Of a stretch of DNA of 64,000 nt, positions 36,705 to 45,481 are shown piece after piece. The notes under the pieces are model-generated. The model had not been told where the DNA came from and searched no databases. It saw only the letters and a program-made list of their open reading frames with translations. The stretch spans positions 4,606,588 to 4,670,587 of the forward strand of contig NZ_CP056199.1 of NCBI RefSeq assembly GCF_013782625.1, written 5' to 3'. The position numbers were made by a program, and so were the translations under genes. Each line of letters begins with the position of its first letter. Within the stretch, counting starts at the first letter, position 1. The DNA is from Enterobacter sp. RHBSTW-00994 (GTDB taxonomy: Bacteria; Pseudomonadota; Gammaproteobacteria; Enterobacterales; Enterobacteriaceae).

Positions 36705-37660
36705 GCAAACCTTTAGCCGTGGTTGCCGTCGGCGGCAACGCATTGATCCTTGACGATCGCCGTAACAGCATTCCCGATCAATACGAAGCCGTTAGGGAAA
36801 GTGTTAAACACATTACCGACATGATAGAGGCAGGTTGGGATCTGGTTCTCACCCACGGAAACGGCCCGCAGGTAGGTTTTATTTTACGTCGTTCAGAACT
36901 GGCAAGCAGTGAAGTCTCCCCGATACCACTGGATTATGCCGTCGGTGATACTCAGGGCGCTATTGGATATATGTTCCAGAAAGCGTTGCATAACGAACTC
37001 ATGCGACGTGGCATTCAAAAACCGATCATCACGCTCGTCACCCAGACGCGGGTCAGCCAGCAAGATGAGGCGTTTATTCATCCGAGTAAGCCTGTCGGTG
37101 CATTTCTCGATGAAGCTACTGCGCAAGAACGCCAACAACAGTTGGGCTGGACGCTCATGGAAGATGCCGGTCGCGGCTGGCGGCGCACCGTTCCCTCCCC
37201 AGCCCCACTGGAAATTATCGAACGCGACACCATCGCTCACCTGGTGCAACAGGGTTATATCGTCATTGCCTGTGGCGGCGGCGGGATCCCGGTCGTACGC
37301 GATAAGCAGCAACAATTACAGGGTGTTGAAGCCGTCATTGACAAAGATCTTGCCTCTGCACTCCTTGCCAGCCAGTTAGGCGCTGATTTGCTGGTCATCC
37401 CCACTGGGGTTGAGAAAGTGGCAATCAATTTCGGTACTCCACACCAGCAATGGCTGGACACGCTGACTGTTACCCAGGCACGGAAGTTCTTACGGGAAGG
37501 ACAGTTCGGCATTGGCAGCATGCAGCCGAAAGTCGAAGCCATTCTCAATTTTGTAGATAGCAGCCTTGAGCAAGGCAAGAAAGCCAGGGGGTTGATCACC
37601 ACCCCGCAGGCCATCAAATCTGCGTTGGCTCATCAAAGCGGCACATGGATCACCCTTTAG
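36701..37660 (+). CDS. Carbamate kinase
   Basis: 319-residue amino-acid-kinase-fold enzyme: carbamoyl phosphate + ADP to carbamate + ATP. Motifs: VVAVGGNALILDD at the N-terminus, LTHGNGPQVGFIL, IACGGGGIPVV, VIDKDLASALLA and TGVEKVAINFG. Family members in E. coli are ArcC-like YahI and YbcF/AllK; placement after FdrA/DUF1116 matches both. ATG at 36701 overlaps the previous stop. It should make ATP from carbamoyl phosphate released by the preceding subunits. Confidence 0.93.
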   Translation: MSKPLAVVAVGGNALILDDRRNSIPDQYEAVRESVKHITDMIEAGWDLVLTHGNGPQVGFILRRSELASSEVSPIPLDYAVGDTQGAIGYMFQKALHNELMRRGIQKPIITLVTQTRVSQQDEAFIHPSKPVGAFLDEATAQERQQQLGWTLMEDAGRGWRRTVPSPAPLEIIERDTIAHLVQQGYIVIACGGGGIPVVRDKQQQLQGVEAVIDKDLASALLASQLGADLLVIPTGVEKVAINFGTPHQQWLDTLTVTQARKFLREGQFGIGSMQPKVEAILNFVDSSLEQGKKARGLITTPQAIKSALAHQSGTWITL

Positions 37661-37678
37661 TCTTTTTGGAGAAAAACG

Positions 37679-38068
37679 ATGGAAACCACCTTATTAGCCG
37701 TGAACGGTACGCTGATGCGCGGCCTGGAGCTGAACAAAAACATGCAACAAGCAGGCGGCGTGTTCATTCGTGAAGACCGTACCGACGCCCATTATCGCTT
37801 GTGGAGTATCAACGATCGCCATCCGGGAATGATCCGTGTGACAGAAGGCGGAACACATGTCGCGCTGGAAATCTGGTCGCTGCCTCTGGCAAGTTTTGCT
37901 GACCTGCTTATGAGTGAACCCGCAGGATTGGCAATAGGAAAAGTGAAACTGGAGGACGGCAGCGAAGTGCTTGGCGTGCTGGCCGAAAACTGGCTTACGG
38001 AAGGCCAACGAGAAATCACTGAACTGGGAAGCTGGCGTCACTACACCGGACATGTCCATACGGCTTAA
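37679..38068 (+). CDS. Stand-alone protein resembling the C-terminal domain of allophanate hydrolase
   Basis: 129 residues. The pattern VNGTLMRGLELN...YRLWSI...GMIRV..GG..VALEIW, then PAGLAIGKVKLEDGSEVLGVLAE, follows the C-terminal domain of allophanate hydrolase (AtzF/DUR1,2; gamma-glutamylcyclotransferase-like fold). In the yeast-type enzyme that domain is reported to decarboxylate the N-carboxycarbamate intermediate. No amidase domain is encoded nearby. Independent function as a decarboxylase or as an accessory subunit is inference. GGAG lies before the ATG; 18 bp after carbamate kinase. Confidence 0.72.
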   Translation: METTLLAVNGTLMRGLELNKNMQQAGGVFIREDRTDAHYRLWSINDRHPGMIRVTEGGTHVALEIWSLPLASFADLLMSEPAGLAIGKVKLEDGSEVLGVLAENWLTEGQREITELGSWRHYTGHVHTA

Positions 38069-38092
38069 CACGCGCTTCAGAGGGAACAAGAT

Positions 38093-39316
38093 ATGCGTAA
38101 AACGGAAGAGAAACTTAACACCGCATCTGGATTTCACATTGCCATGATCCTGCTGGGTATCGCAGTGACGCCAGTCCTGCTGTCATCCTCCAGTCTCGGC
38201 AACCAACTTTCCAGTAGCAGTCTGATTAGCGTGGTGCTGCTGGGGGGACTGATCCTGACCATCCTTTCTGCCATCACCATAAGCGTAGGCGAAAAGGCAC
38301 GGCTACCTACCTACGGAATTGTGAAATACGCCTTTGGCGAGAAAGGGGCAGTCGCCATTAATATTCTGATGGCGATCAGCCTGTTCGGCTGGATTGCCGT
38401 GACCGCCAATATGTTTGGTCACTCTGTGCATGATTTACTGGCACAGCACGGCCTTGAACTTCCCCTCCCGCTATTAGTCGCCGCAGGTTGTGTCATTTTT
38501 GTCGCTTCGACGGCTTTTGGTTTTGCCGTTCTGGGAAAGGTGGCACAAATTGCCGTACCTGTGATCGCTCTGGTCTTGTGCTACATCCTTTATGTGTCCA
38601 CACATGCCGGAGTGACGGTTCCCGCAACGATCACCAGTATGAACACCGGCGTTGCTGTCTCTACCGTGGTAGGAACTATTATCGTCCTGGTCGCAACATT
38701 GCCTGATTTCGGCAGTTTTGTGCATAACCGCAAACATGCCCTTATTGCAGCCTGCACGACGTTTCTTATCGCTTACCCGCTGCTTTATTGGGCAGGAGCA
38801 ACACCGAGCGCGCTCAGTGGGCAAGGGTCATTACTGGGTGCAATGGCGGTATTTAGCGCAGTATTACCTGCTGCATTATTGCTGATTTTTGCCTGTGTAA
38901 CGGGAAATGCCGGAAATATGTTTCAGGGAACACTGGTTGTTTCCACCCTGCTGACGCGCTTTCCAAAATGGCAGATAACCGTCGCACTCGGCGTATTGTC
39001 TGCTGTTGTCGGCAGCCTGGACATTATGGCCTGGTTTATCCCTTTCCTGTTGTTTTTGGGGATCGCCACACCGCCCGTTGCCGGGATTTATATTGCCGAC
39101 TTTTTCCTGTATCGCCGTAATGGCTATCAGGAATCCGTCCTGACACGTGAACCCCCGGTTAAAGTGTTGACTTTTGTGGCATGGATCTTTGGCGCAACGG
39201 TTGGTTTTATGACGGTGAAAGGTCTGTTTACCCTGACCACCATTCCGTCAGTAGATTCCATTGTTGTGGCCTGCATCGCGTATGCCGTACTCAGCCGACT
39301 GAGCCAACGCCATTAA
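38093..39316 (+). CDS. NCS1 family permease (CodB-like)
   Basis: 407 residues with about 12 hydrophobic segments, of the nucleobase:cation symporter-1 family; recognisable elements are an N-terminal GIAVTPVLL helix, GWIAVTANMFGHSV, LPDFGSFVHNRKHA, GNAGNMFQGT and PPVAGIYIADFFLYRR. Relatives carry cytosine, allantoin, uracil or hydantoins. In this operon it most likely imports the ureide or amide that the enzymes degrade. AGAGGG precedes the ATG. A hairpin with a short U-run follows the gene. Confidence 0.87.
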   Translation: MRKTEEKLNTASGFHIAMILLGIAVTPVLLSSSSLGNQLSSSSLISVVLLGGLILTILSAITISVGEKARLPTYGIVKYAFGEKGAVAINILMAISLFGWIAVTANMFGHSVHDLLAQHGLELPLPLLVAAGCVIFVASTAFGFAVLGKVAQIAVPVIALVLCYILYVSTHAGVTVPATITSMNTGVAVSTVVGTIIVLVATLPDFGSFVHNRKHALIAACTTFLIAYPLLYWAGATPSALSGQGSLLGAMAVFSAVLPAALLLIFACVTGNAGNMFQGTLVVSTLLTRFPKWQITVALGVLSAVVGSLDIMAWFIPFLLFLGIATPPVAGIYIADFFLYRRNGYQESVLTREPPVKVLTFVAWIFGATVGFMTVKGLFTLTTIPSVDSIVVACIAYAVLSRLSQRH

Positions 39317-39344
39317 TTCCCCGGTATAATTGGCACAGTCATCG

Positions 39345-39374
39345 CGGCTGAACTCGTAAGAGTTCGGCCGTTTT
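39345..39374 (+). terminator. Hairpin terminator between the permease and lysR genes
   Basis: CGGCTGAACTC (39345-39355), GTAA loop, GAGTTCGGCCG (39360-39370), then TTTT; an 11-bp stem with one G-U pair. A TATAAT hexamer (39325-39330) lies just upstream, so a transcript starting there would meet this hairpin before the LysR start codon at 39394. Confidence 0.75.
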
Positions 39375-39393
39375 CTGCCAACAGGGACGCCTT

Positions 39394-40299
39394 ATGTTCA
39401 TCTCCGACGAAACCCTTCGAGTTATCCATCTGGTCGCCCGACACCAGAGCATCACCGTTGCCGCTGAGCAGTTAAACAAAGTGCCGTCAGCCATTAGCTA
39501 CACCATAAAAAAAGCAGAAGAAAGTCTGGGCGTTGCGCTGTTCGAGCGTAAAGGCCGGTACATTGAAATCACCCCTGCCGGACGCTATTTTGTCGAGCAC
39601 AGCAAAACCATTCTCGGTGATATGGAGGCGCTCAAACGCAATACCGTTCTGATCCACGACGGCGTTGAACGAGAACTGACAATTGCGGTAAATAACATTA
39701 TCCCCTCATCCCTGCTGGTTACGTTCATCCGTGATTTTGAACACCAGTTTTCCTCAACCACGTTGACGGTCTGCCTGGAAGTTTACAACGGCTGCTGGGA
39801 TGCACTTTACAGCAGACGAGCCGACCTGGTGATTGGTGCGCCGCATGCTGTCCCCAGCACCGAAGGCGTGATTAGCGAGCCTTTTGGGCAACTGGAATGG
39901 GATTTTGTCGTTAGCCCACAGCACCCTCTGGCGACAGAGCGTCACCCGCTGGAAAATGCTGAGCTGCGTCAGTACCCGGCAATATGTATCCGGGATACGT
40001 CGGTAAACTTTACCCCGCTACAGGCGTGGCTGCTTGAAGGTCAAAAGCCCCTGTTTGTACCGGACTTCACCACGGCTATCGCCCTTATCGAACAAAATGT
40101 CGGAATTGGCTATATCCCACATCATTTAGCCCTTCCTTTACTCAATAGCGGCAAGCTACTCAAAAAACCGATGCGTGAACACAAGCATGCAACCAAATTA
40201 TTCCTGGCTGCACGATCGGACGGAATGGGGAAAGTGTGTCAGTGGTGTATTGAATATTTGAAAGGACCGTCACTCAGTGCAGCTGTAAACCCACACTAA
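39394..40299 (+). CDS. LysR-type transcriptional regulator, AllS-like
   Basis: 301 residues: N-terminal winged HTH (QSITVAAEQLNKVPSAISYTI at about 20-40) and a periplasmic-binding-protein-like effector domain. Beyond the HTH it resembles AllS, the activator of E. coli allantoin genes, at two places: HDGVERELTIAVNNII and VPDFTTAIALIEQNVGIGYIP. It is therefore the likely local regulator of the ureide operon; the ligand is unknown. It lies on the same strand, downstream of the permease gene, and ends at a terminator shared with metE. Confidence 0.85.
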   Translation: MFISDETLRVIHLVARHQSITVAAEQLNKVPSAISYTIKKAEESLGVALFERKGRYIEITPAGRYFVEHSKTILGDMEALKRNTVLIHDGVERELTIAVNNIIPSSLLVTFIRDFEHQFSSTTLTVCLEVYNGCWDALYSRRADLVIGAPHAVPSTEGVISEPFGQLEWDFVVSPQHPLATERHPLENAELRQYPAICIRDTSVNFTPLQAWLLEGQKPLFVPDFTTAIALIEQNVGIGYIPHHLALPLLNSGKLLKKPMREHKHATKLFLAARSDGMGKVCQWCIEYLKGPSLSAAVNPH

Positions 40300-40301
40300 G
40301 C

Positions 40302-40326
40302 AAAAACGGAGGCTTTCGCCTCCGTT
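40302..40326 (-). terminator. Terminator of metE (also facing lysR)
   Basis: AACGGAGGC (40305-40313), TTTC loop, GCCTCCGTT (40318-40326). On the minus strand the stem is followed by UUUUUG, so it best serves metE; the convergent lysR transcript also enters it. Confidence 0.88.
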
Positions 40327-40333
40327 ACAGATG

Positions 40334-42595
40334 TTATGCCTGACGCAGATTTTGCGCGGCTTTCACCATGTTCGCCAGTGCTGCGCGGGTTTCCGGCCAG
40401 CCACGGGTTTTCAGGCCGCAGTCCGGGTTCACCCACAGGCGCTCTGCCGGGATACGCTGAGCGGCTTTCTGCAACAGGGCTTCAATCCACTCCACACTTG
40501 GTACGTTCGGGGAGTGGATGTCGTAAACACCCGGCCCAATTTCGTTCGGGTAGTCGAACTCTTCAAACGACTCCAGCAATTCCATGTCTGAACGTGATGT
40601 CTCAATGGTGATCACGTCGGCATCCAGTGCCGCGATGGAATCCATGATGTCGTTAAATTCGCAGTAACACATGTGAGTGTGGATTTGAGTGTCGTCCTTT
40701 GCCACCGCGGCATTGATACGGAAGGCTTCTACGCCCCATTGCAGGTAGGCATCCCAGTCGCTACGGCGCAGCGGCAAACCTTCTCGCAGTGCCGGTTCGT
40801 CAATCTGAATAATGCCGATACCCGCCGCTTCCAGATCCGCCACTTCATCACGTAACGCCAGCGCGATCTGTTTGGCGATGGTTTCACGCGTCACATCTTC
40901 ACGCGGGAATGACCAGCAGAGGATTGTTACCGGTCCTGTCAGCATGCCTTTAACGGGTTTGTCGGTCAGAGACTGGGCGTACTTCGCCCACTCAACGGTG
41001 ATGGCTTCGGGACGGCTGACGTCACCGATCACGACCGGGGGCTTCACACAACGGGAACCGTAGCTCTGCACCCAACCGTTTTGCGTAAAGACGAAGCCAT
41101 CCAGATGCTCACCGAAATATTCCACCATGTCGTTACGTTCAGCTTCACCATGAACCAGCACGTCCAGACCTAAACGTTCCTGCTCAATAATCGCCTGCTT
41201 AATGTGTTCGGCGATACCCGTGCGGTAGTGATTCGCATCAAGGTTGCCCTTTTTGAAATCCAGACGCAGGCCGCGGATTTCTGTGGTCTGTGGGAACGAA
41301 CCGATAGTCGTTGTTGGCCACGCTGGGAGATTGAAGCGGGCACGCTGGGCTTCAGCACGCACTTCATAGGCGTTCTGACGCTGGCTGTCCTGGGCGGTGA
41401 TGGCCGCCAGACGTTTTTCTACTGCCGGGTTATGAACGCGAGCCGAGTGACGACGCGCCTGAATCGGTGCGCTCCAGTCAGTGATGGCCGCCGTATCGCC
41501 GCTATTCAGTGCGTCACGCAGCAGGGCCAGCTCTTCACATTTTTGCAGAGCGAACGCAAACCAGCTTTTCACTTCCGCATCCAGACGCGTTTCCACACTG
41601 AGGTCAATTGGGCTGTGCAGCAAGGAGCAAGATGACGCGACCCACAGATCGCGTTTGCCTACGATATCTTTAATCTGCGCATACTTCTCAGTCAGATCGG
41701 CACGCCAGACGTTACGACCATTCACCAGACCCGCAGAGAGCAGCCAGCCCGCTGGCAGGCGTTTGTGCAGGTCGGCAACATTATCTTTCCCGTGAACCAG
41801 GTCAACGTGCAGACCTTGCACCGGCAGTGCAGCGATAGTGTCGAGATTAGGCGTCACGCCTTCGAAATACGTCGTCAGTAGCAGCTTAACCTGACCCGCA
41901 AGAGCGTCATAAGCCGGTTTAAAGGCATTCAGCCATTCCTGCGGCAACTCCAGCACCAGAGCAGGTTCGTCGATTTGGACCCATTCAATACCGCGTTTTG
42001 CCAGTTCAGCCAGCACTTGCTTATACACTGGCAGAATGTCGTTGAGCAGACTCAGACGATCAAACTGCTCGCCCTTTACTTTACCCAGCCACAGGTAGGT
42101 TACCGGGCCAAGCAAAACAGGTTTGATCTTGTGACCCAGAGCCAGCGCTTCATCGACTTCATCCAGGATCTGCGTCCAGGTCAGACTGAACTGCTGACCT
42201 TTCACGAACTCCGGAACCATATAGTGGTAATTCGTGTTAAACCACTTAGTCATTTCCGCTGCTGCCGCTGGCTCTCCTGTTGGTGCGCGGCCACGGCCGA
42301 TGCGGAACAGGGTATCGATATCTACCGATCCATCGTTGTTCTGATGACGAGCCGGCACATTGCCAAGCAGCAGGCTAGTGGTCAGAACATGGTCGTACCA
42401 GGCGAAATCGCCCACTGGCAGCAGGTCAATGCCCGCTTGTTTTTGCTGGTCCCAGTGACGAGCACGCAACTCGCGGCCCACTGCCAGCAGGTCTTCACGG
42501 GTGGAGTTACCCGCCCAGTAGCTTTCTTGCGCTTTTTTCAGCTCACGACGCAAGCCAACGCGAGGGAAACCGAGTGTGTGATTGCGGATTGTCAT
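40334..42595 (-). CDS. metE: Cobalamin-independent methionine synthase MetE
   Basis: Transfers a methyl group from 5-methyl-tetrahydropteroyltri-glutamate to homocysteine, the last step of methionine synthesis without B12. 753 residues, as in E. coli; duplicated barrels, N-terminal [11 protein letters not shown], and zinc ligands in [11 protein letters not shown] and [11 protein letters not shown]. It is divergent from metR. Upstream elements for MetJ and MetR are listed. Confidence 0.98.
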   Translation of the reverse strand: MTIRNHTLGFPRVGLRRELKKAQESYWAGNSTREDLLAVGRELRARHWDQQKQAGIDLLPVGDFAWYDHVLTTSLLLGNVPARHQNNDGSVDIDTLFRIGRGRAPTGEPAAAAEMTKWFNTNYHYMVPEFVKGQQFSLTWTQILDEVDEALALGHKIKPVLLGPVTYLWLGKVKGEQFDRLSLLNDILPVYKQVLAELAKRGIEWVQIDEPALVLELPQEWLNAFKPAYDALAGQVKLLLTTYFEGVTPNLDTIAALPVQGLHVDLVHGKDNVADLHKRLPAGWLLSAGLVNGRNVWRADLTEKYAQIKDIVGKRDLWVASSCSLLHSPIDLSVETRLDAEVKSWFAFALQKCEELALLRDALNSGDTAAITDWSAPIQARRHSARVHNPAVEKRLAAITAQDSQRQNAYEVRAEAQRARFNLPAWPTTTIGSFPQTTEIRGLRLDFKKGNLDANHYRTGIAEHIKQAIIEQERLGLDVLVHGEAERNDMVEYFGEHLDGFVFTQNGWVQSYGSRCVKPPVVIGDVSRPEAITVEWAKYAQSLTDKPVKGMLTGPVTILCWSFPREDVTRETIAKQIALALRDEVADLEAAGIGIIQIDEPALREGLPLRRSDWDAYLQWGVEAFRINAAVAKDDTQIHTHMCYCEFNDIMDSIAALDADVITIETSRSDMELLESFEEFDYPNEIGPGVYDIHSPNVPSVEWIEALLQKAAQRIPAERLWVNPDCGLKTRGWPETRAALANMVKAAQNLRQA

Positions 42596-42745
42596 ATTTT
42601 CTTCCTCTCATTAATTGTAAATCCTTTGGATTTTGAATTTAGGGAAGGCAGCAAGTTTGCTCATCTCCCGGATGCCTACAGCAGTAAGTGACCGGAGTGA
42701 ATAAACGCAGCCAACGCGCTATAAATTTAAAAGACGAAGGATTTT

Positions 42746-42769
42746 AGCCGTCCAGATGTTTACACATCC
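42746..42769. promoter_or_regulatory. Tandem met boxes (MetJ operator) between metE and metR
   Basis: Three contiguous 8-mers, AGCCGTCC, AGATGTTT and ACACATCC, resemble the MetJ half-site AGACGTCT; the middle copy is best. MetJ with S-adenosylmethionine binds such tandem boxes and would repress both divergent genes. Confidence 0.7.
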
Positions 42770-42820
42770 ATAATTGGCGGTTACTGTATATTCCTCAAGC
42801 GCAAAATGTTCATGGCGAAG

Positions 42821-42833
42821 TGAAGGACTTTCA
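42821..42833. promoter_or_regulatory. Candidate MetR site at the metR start
   Basis: TGAAGGACTTTCA fits the MetR consensus TGAA-N5-TTCA exactly. It overlaps the first base of the metR ATG, a position suited to autoregulation; a second, weaker site for metE activation was not found. Confidence 0.6.
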
Positions 42834-43786
42834 TGATCGAGATAAAACACCTGAAAACGCTACAAGCGTTGCGGAACTGCGGTTCTCTCGCGGCGGCTGC
42901 GGCCACGCTGCATCAGACTCAGTCTGCCCTTTCACACCAGTTCAGCGATCTGGAACAACGCCTTGGCTTTCGTCTGTTCGTGCGTAAGAGCCAGCCGCTG
43001 CGCTTTACACCGCAGGGCGAAATTTTGCTGCAACTGGCGAATCAGGTGCTGCCACAGATCGCCAGCGCCTTGCAGTCCTGCAACGAGCCGCAGCAGACCC
43101 GGCTGCGTATTGCCATTGAATGCCATAGCTGTATTCAGTGGCTGACGCCTGCACTTGAGAACTTCCACCAGAAATGGCCACAGGTGGAGATGGACTTTAA
43201 ATCTGGCGTGACCTTTGATCCGCAGCCCTCTCTTCAGCAGGGTGAACTGGATTTAGTGATGACCTCGGACATTCTTCCGCGCAGTGGTCTGCACTACTCT
43301 CCGATGTTTGATTTTGAAGTACGCCTGGTATTGGCGCCGGATCATCCGCTGGCGAGCAAAACGCGCATCACTCCGGAGGATCTGGCGACCGAAACATTGC
43401 TGATTTATCCGGTGCAACGCAGTCGACTGGATATCTGGCGTCACTTCCTCCAGCCCGCCGGTATCAGTCCTAATCTGAAAAGCGTGGATAACACGTTGCT
43501 TTTAATTCAAATGGTGGCGGCAAAAATGGGCATCGCCGCCCTGCCGCACTGGGTAGTGGAGAGTTTTGAACGCCAGGGCCTGGTTGTGACCAAAACCCTG
43601 GGTGAAGGACTGTGGAGCCGACTGTACGCCGCCGTTCGGGATGGCGAGCAGCGTCAGCCGGTTACGGAAGCATTTATTCGCTCAGCGCGGAATCACGCCT
43701 GCGACCATCTGCCGTTTGTGCGGAGCGCGGAGCGACCCAACGGCGATGGACCCACAGCGAAGCCAGGATCACCGTTCCCCCAATAA
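42833..43786 (+). CDS. metR: LysR-type regulator of methionine biosynthesis MetR
   Basis: Homocysteine-responsive activator of metE, metA, metF and glyA. 317 residues, as in E. coli; [24 protein letters not shown] and dimer/effector domain with [14 protein letters not shown]. It is divergent from metE. The last 113 bp overlap the 3' end of yigM on the other strand. Confidence 0.97.
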   Translation: MIEIKHLKTLQALRNCGSLAAAAATLHQTQSALSHQFSDLEQRLGFRLFVRKSQPLRFTPQGEILLQLANQVLPQIASALQSCNEPQQTRLRIAIECHSCIQWLTPALENFHQKWPQVEMDFKSGVTFDPQPSLQQGELDLVMTSDILPRSGLHYSPMFDFEVRLVLAPDHPLASKTRITPEDLATETLLIYPVQRSRLDIWRHFLQPAGISPNLKSVDNTLLLIQMVAAKMGIAALPHWVVESFERQGLVVTKTLGEGLWSRLYAAVRDGEQRQPVTEAFIRSARNHACDHLPFVRSAERPNGDGPTAKPGSPFPQ

Positions 43787-44573
43787 TGAAGCTCGGCCAG
43801 TGCGGTTGCTCCTGCCATATGGCCAGATTCACCAGCAAGCCAGCGGGCACATGAACGTTGTTCATGATGCCCAGCGTCCCGGCATCGACTTGAGTCGCAC
43901 CGTAGTTCCACATGAAGTAACCCAGCCCGGATGCCACCACGCCCAGCCAGACCAGAATGCCCCACTGCACTGACGTGGTGGGCAGTTTCTGCGGATTCCC
44001 CAGCATAAACCACGCCGCGACCGCAACGATAGCCGCCCCCATATAGAACCAGGCAAAGGCGTTATGCTGCGGCATTGGACGGGTTTCCATCAGGCGCTTG
44101 TAGCCCACCATACCGATGGCAAAGCTGATATTTGCCAACTGGACAAACATCAGGCCAGTCCAGAAGTGATCGCTCACTTTGTCATAGCGAATAATGGCTG
44201 CACCGATAACAGCAAGCGCCGCACTCAGCAGGTATCCCCAGCGCAGCCTGCGCTTACTCAGCAGATCATAAATCAGCGTGATATAGAGCGGCGTGAGCAC
44301 GGTGAACAGCAGGAATTCCGAGACGGAGAGGTAAACGTAAGCCCTGAAGCTGAAGAGATACATAATGCCAAGCTGCATCGCCCCGACCAGCATGTACAGC
44401 AAAAGGGTTTTTAACGTTTGCCCACGCGTACGCAGGAATGGCAAGAAGACCAGCGCCGCCAGCCCCACGCGCATCAGCACGGAGAAGTAGCTGTCGACGT
44501 GCCCGGCAAGGTATTCACCAATCAGGCTAAATGAAAATGCCCACAGAATAGTGGTGACAATGAGTAGCGCCAC
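43674..44573 (-). CDS. yigM: Biotin transporter / EamA-family permease YigM
   Basis: 299-residue, ten-helix drug/metabolite transporter-type protein, shown in E. coli to import biotin. N-terminus [32 protein letters not shown] and [18 protein letters not shown] are conserved. The start is GTG at 44573; no in-frame ATG lies just upstream. The C-terminus runs 113 bp antisense into metR. Confidence 0.93.
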   Translation of the reverse strand: MALLIVTTILWAFSFSLIGEYLAGHVDSYFSVLMRVGLAALVFLPFLRTRGQTLKTLLLYMLVGAMQLGIMYLFSFRAYVYLSVSEFLLFTVLTPLYITLIYDLLSKRRLRWGYLLSAALAVIGAAIIRYDKVSDHFWTGLMFVQLANISFAIGMVGYKRLMETRPMPQHNAFAWFYMGAAIVAVAAWFMLGNPQKLPTTSVQWGILVWLGVVASGLGYFMWNYGATQVDAGTLGIMNNVHVPAGLLVNLAIWQEQPHWPSFIIGGTVILASLWVHRRWVAPRSAQTADGRRRDSALSE

Positions 44574-44655
44574 AATGCATGTCTCTCTGAATGAAGGACA
44601 GGCATTGTAGCGAACTCTTTAGTTGACAACTGAACGATATATGACCAAATGAAGA

Positions 44656-45456
44656 TTATTCAAGGAACAGCTTGCGCAGGTAGTTAGGTACGGCGTTATC
44701 GGCATTTGTCCCAATGACTTCCAGCTCTGGGTGCAGATCTTTCAGTCTCTGGTGCGCATTCTCCATAATGCAGCCTTTACCGGCCATGGACAGCATTTCA
44801 GCATCATTCATGCCGTCGCCAAAGGCGATGCAGTCTTTCAGCTCGTAACCCATGCGTTTCGCCACCGCTTCCAGTGCATGACCTTTAGAGACGCCACCCG
44901 CCATCACTTCCAGACAGGTGAGCGTGGAGAAACTGACGTTCACGCGGTCGCCCCAACGCGCGTTAATCGCCTGCTCAAGCGGCAGCAACGCGTCATGGCT
45001 TTCACAGGTAAAGAAGACTTTGCTGACCCCTTCAGGCTCCAGCAAACCTGGCTCATATAGTGTGTAGTTAAATACTGCTTCTTTAAAGAAACGCATCTCA
45101 TCCGGACGATGGCGGTTCATAAACCACTCATCGTCACGATAAACGTTCGTCACGATATCCGGATTATTGTGCACCACACCAAACAGGTCAGTCGCAATAT
45201 CACGATCCAGGTTGTGAGCGAAAATCAGATTGCCATCGGTGTCGTGTACGCGCGCGCCGTTGGAGGTGATCATGTAGGCTTTGATGTCCAGATTATCGCG
45301 GATCTGCCCCACATCCACGTGGTGGCGGCCAGTGGCAAACACGAAATTCACACCACGGGCGGTCAGGAGTTTTAAGGTTTCTTTCGCATAAGGCGACAAG
45401 GTGTGATCGGGGGAAAGCAGCGTGCCATCTAAGTCAGATGCAACAACCTGGTACAT
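44656..45456 (-). CDS. yigL: HAD-type sugar/PLP phosphatase YigL
   Basis: 266-residue Cof-type HAD phosphatase; E. coli YigL dephosphorylates sugar phosphates (important under glucose-phosphate stress) and pyridoxal phosphate. Motif I is DLDGTLLSPDHT at residues 8-19 with the nucleophilic Asp; motif II ITSNGAR; motif IV FGDGMNDAEML. The start at ATG 45456 (MYQVVASDL) gives the E. coli length; an upstream open extension of 39 codons overlaps pldB and is rejected. Confidence 0.95.
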   Translation of the reverse strand: MYQVVASDLDGTLLSPDHTLSPYAKETLKLLTARGVNFVFATGRHHVDVGQIRDNLDIKAYMITSNGARVHDTDGNLIFAHNLDRDIATDLFGVVHNNPDIVTNVYRDDEWFMNRHRPDEMRFFKEAVFNYTLYEPGLLEPEGVSKVFFTCESHDALLPLEQAINARWGDRVNVSFSTLTCLEVMAGGVSKGHALEAVAKRMGYELKDCIAFGDGMNDAEMLSMAGKGCIMENAHQRLKDLHPELEVIGTNADNAVPNYLRKLFLE

Positions 45457-45481
45457 AGGGAAATTTAACCTCAATAGAAAA

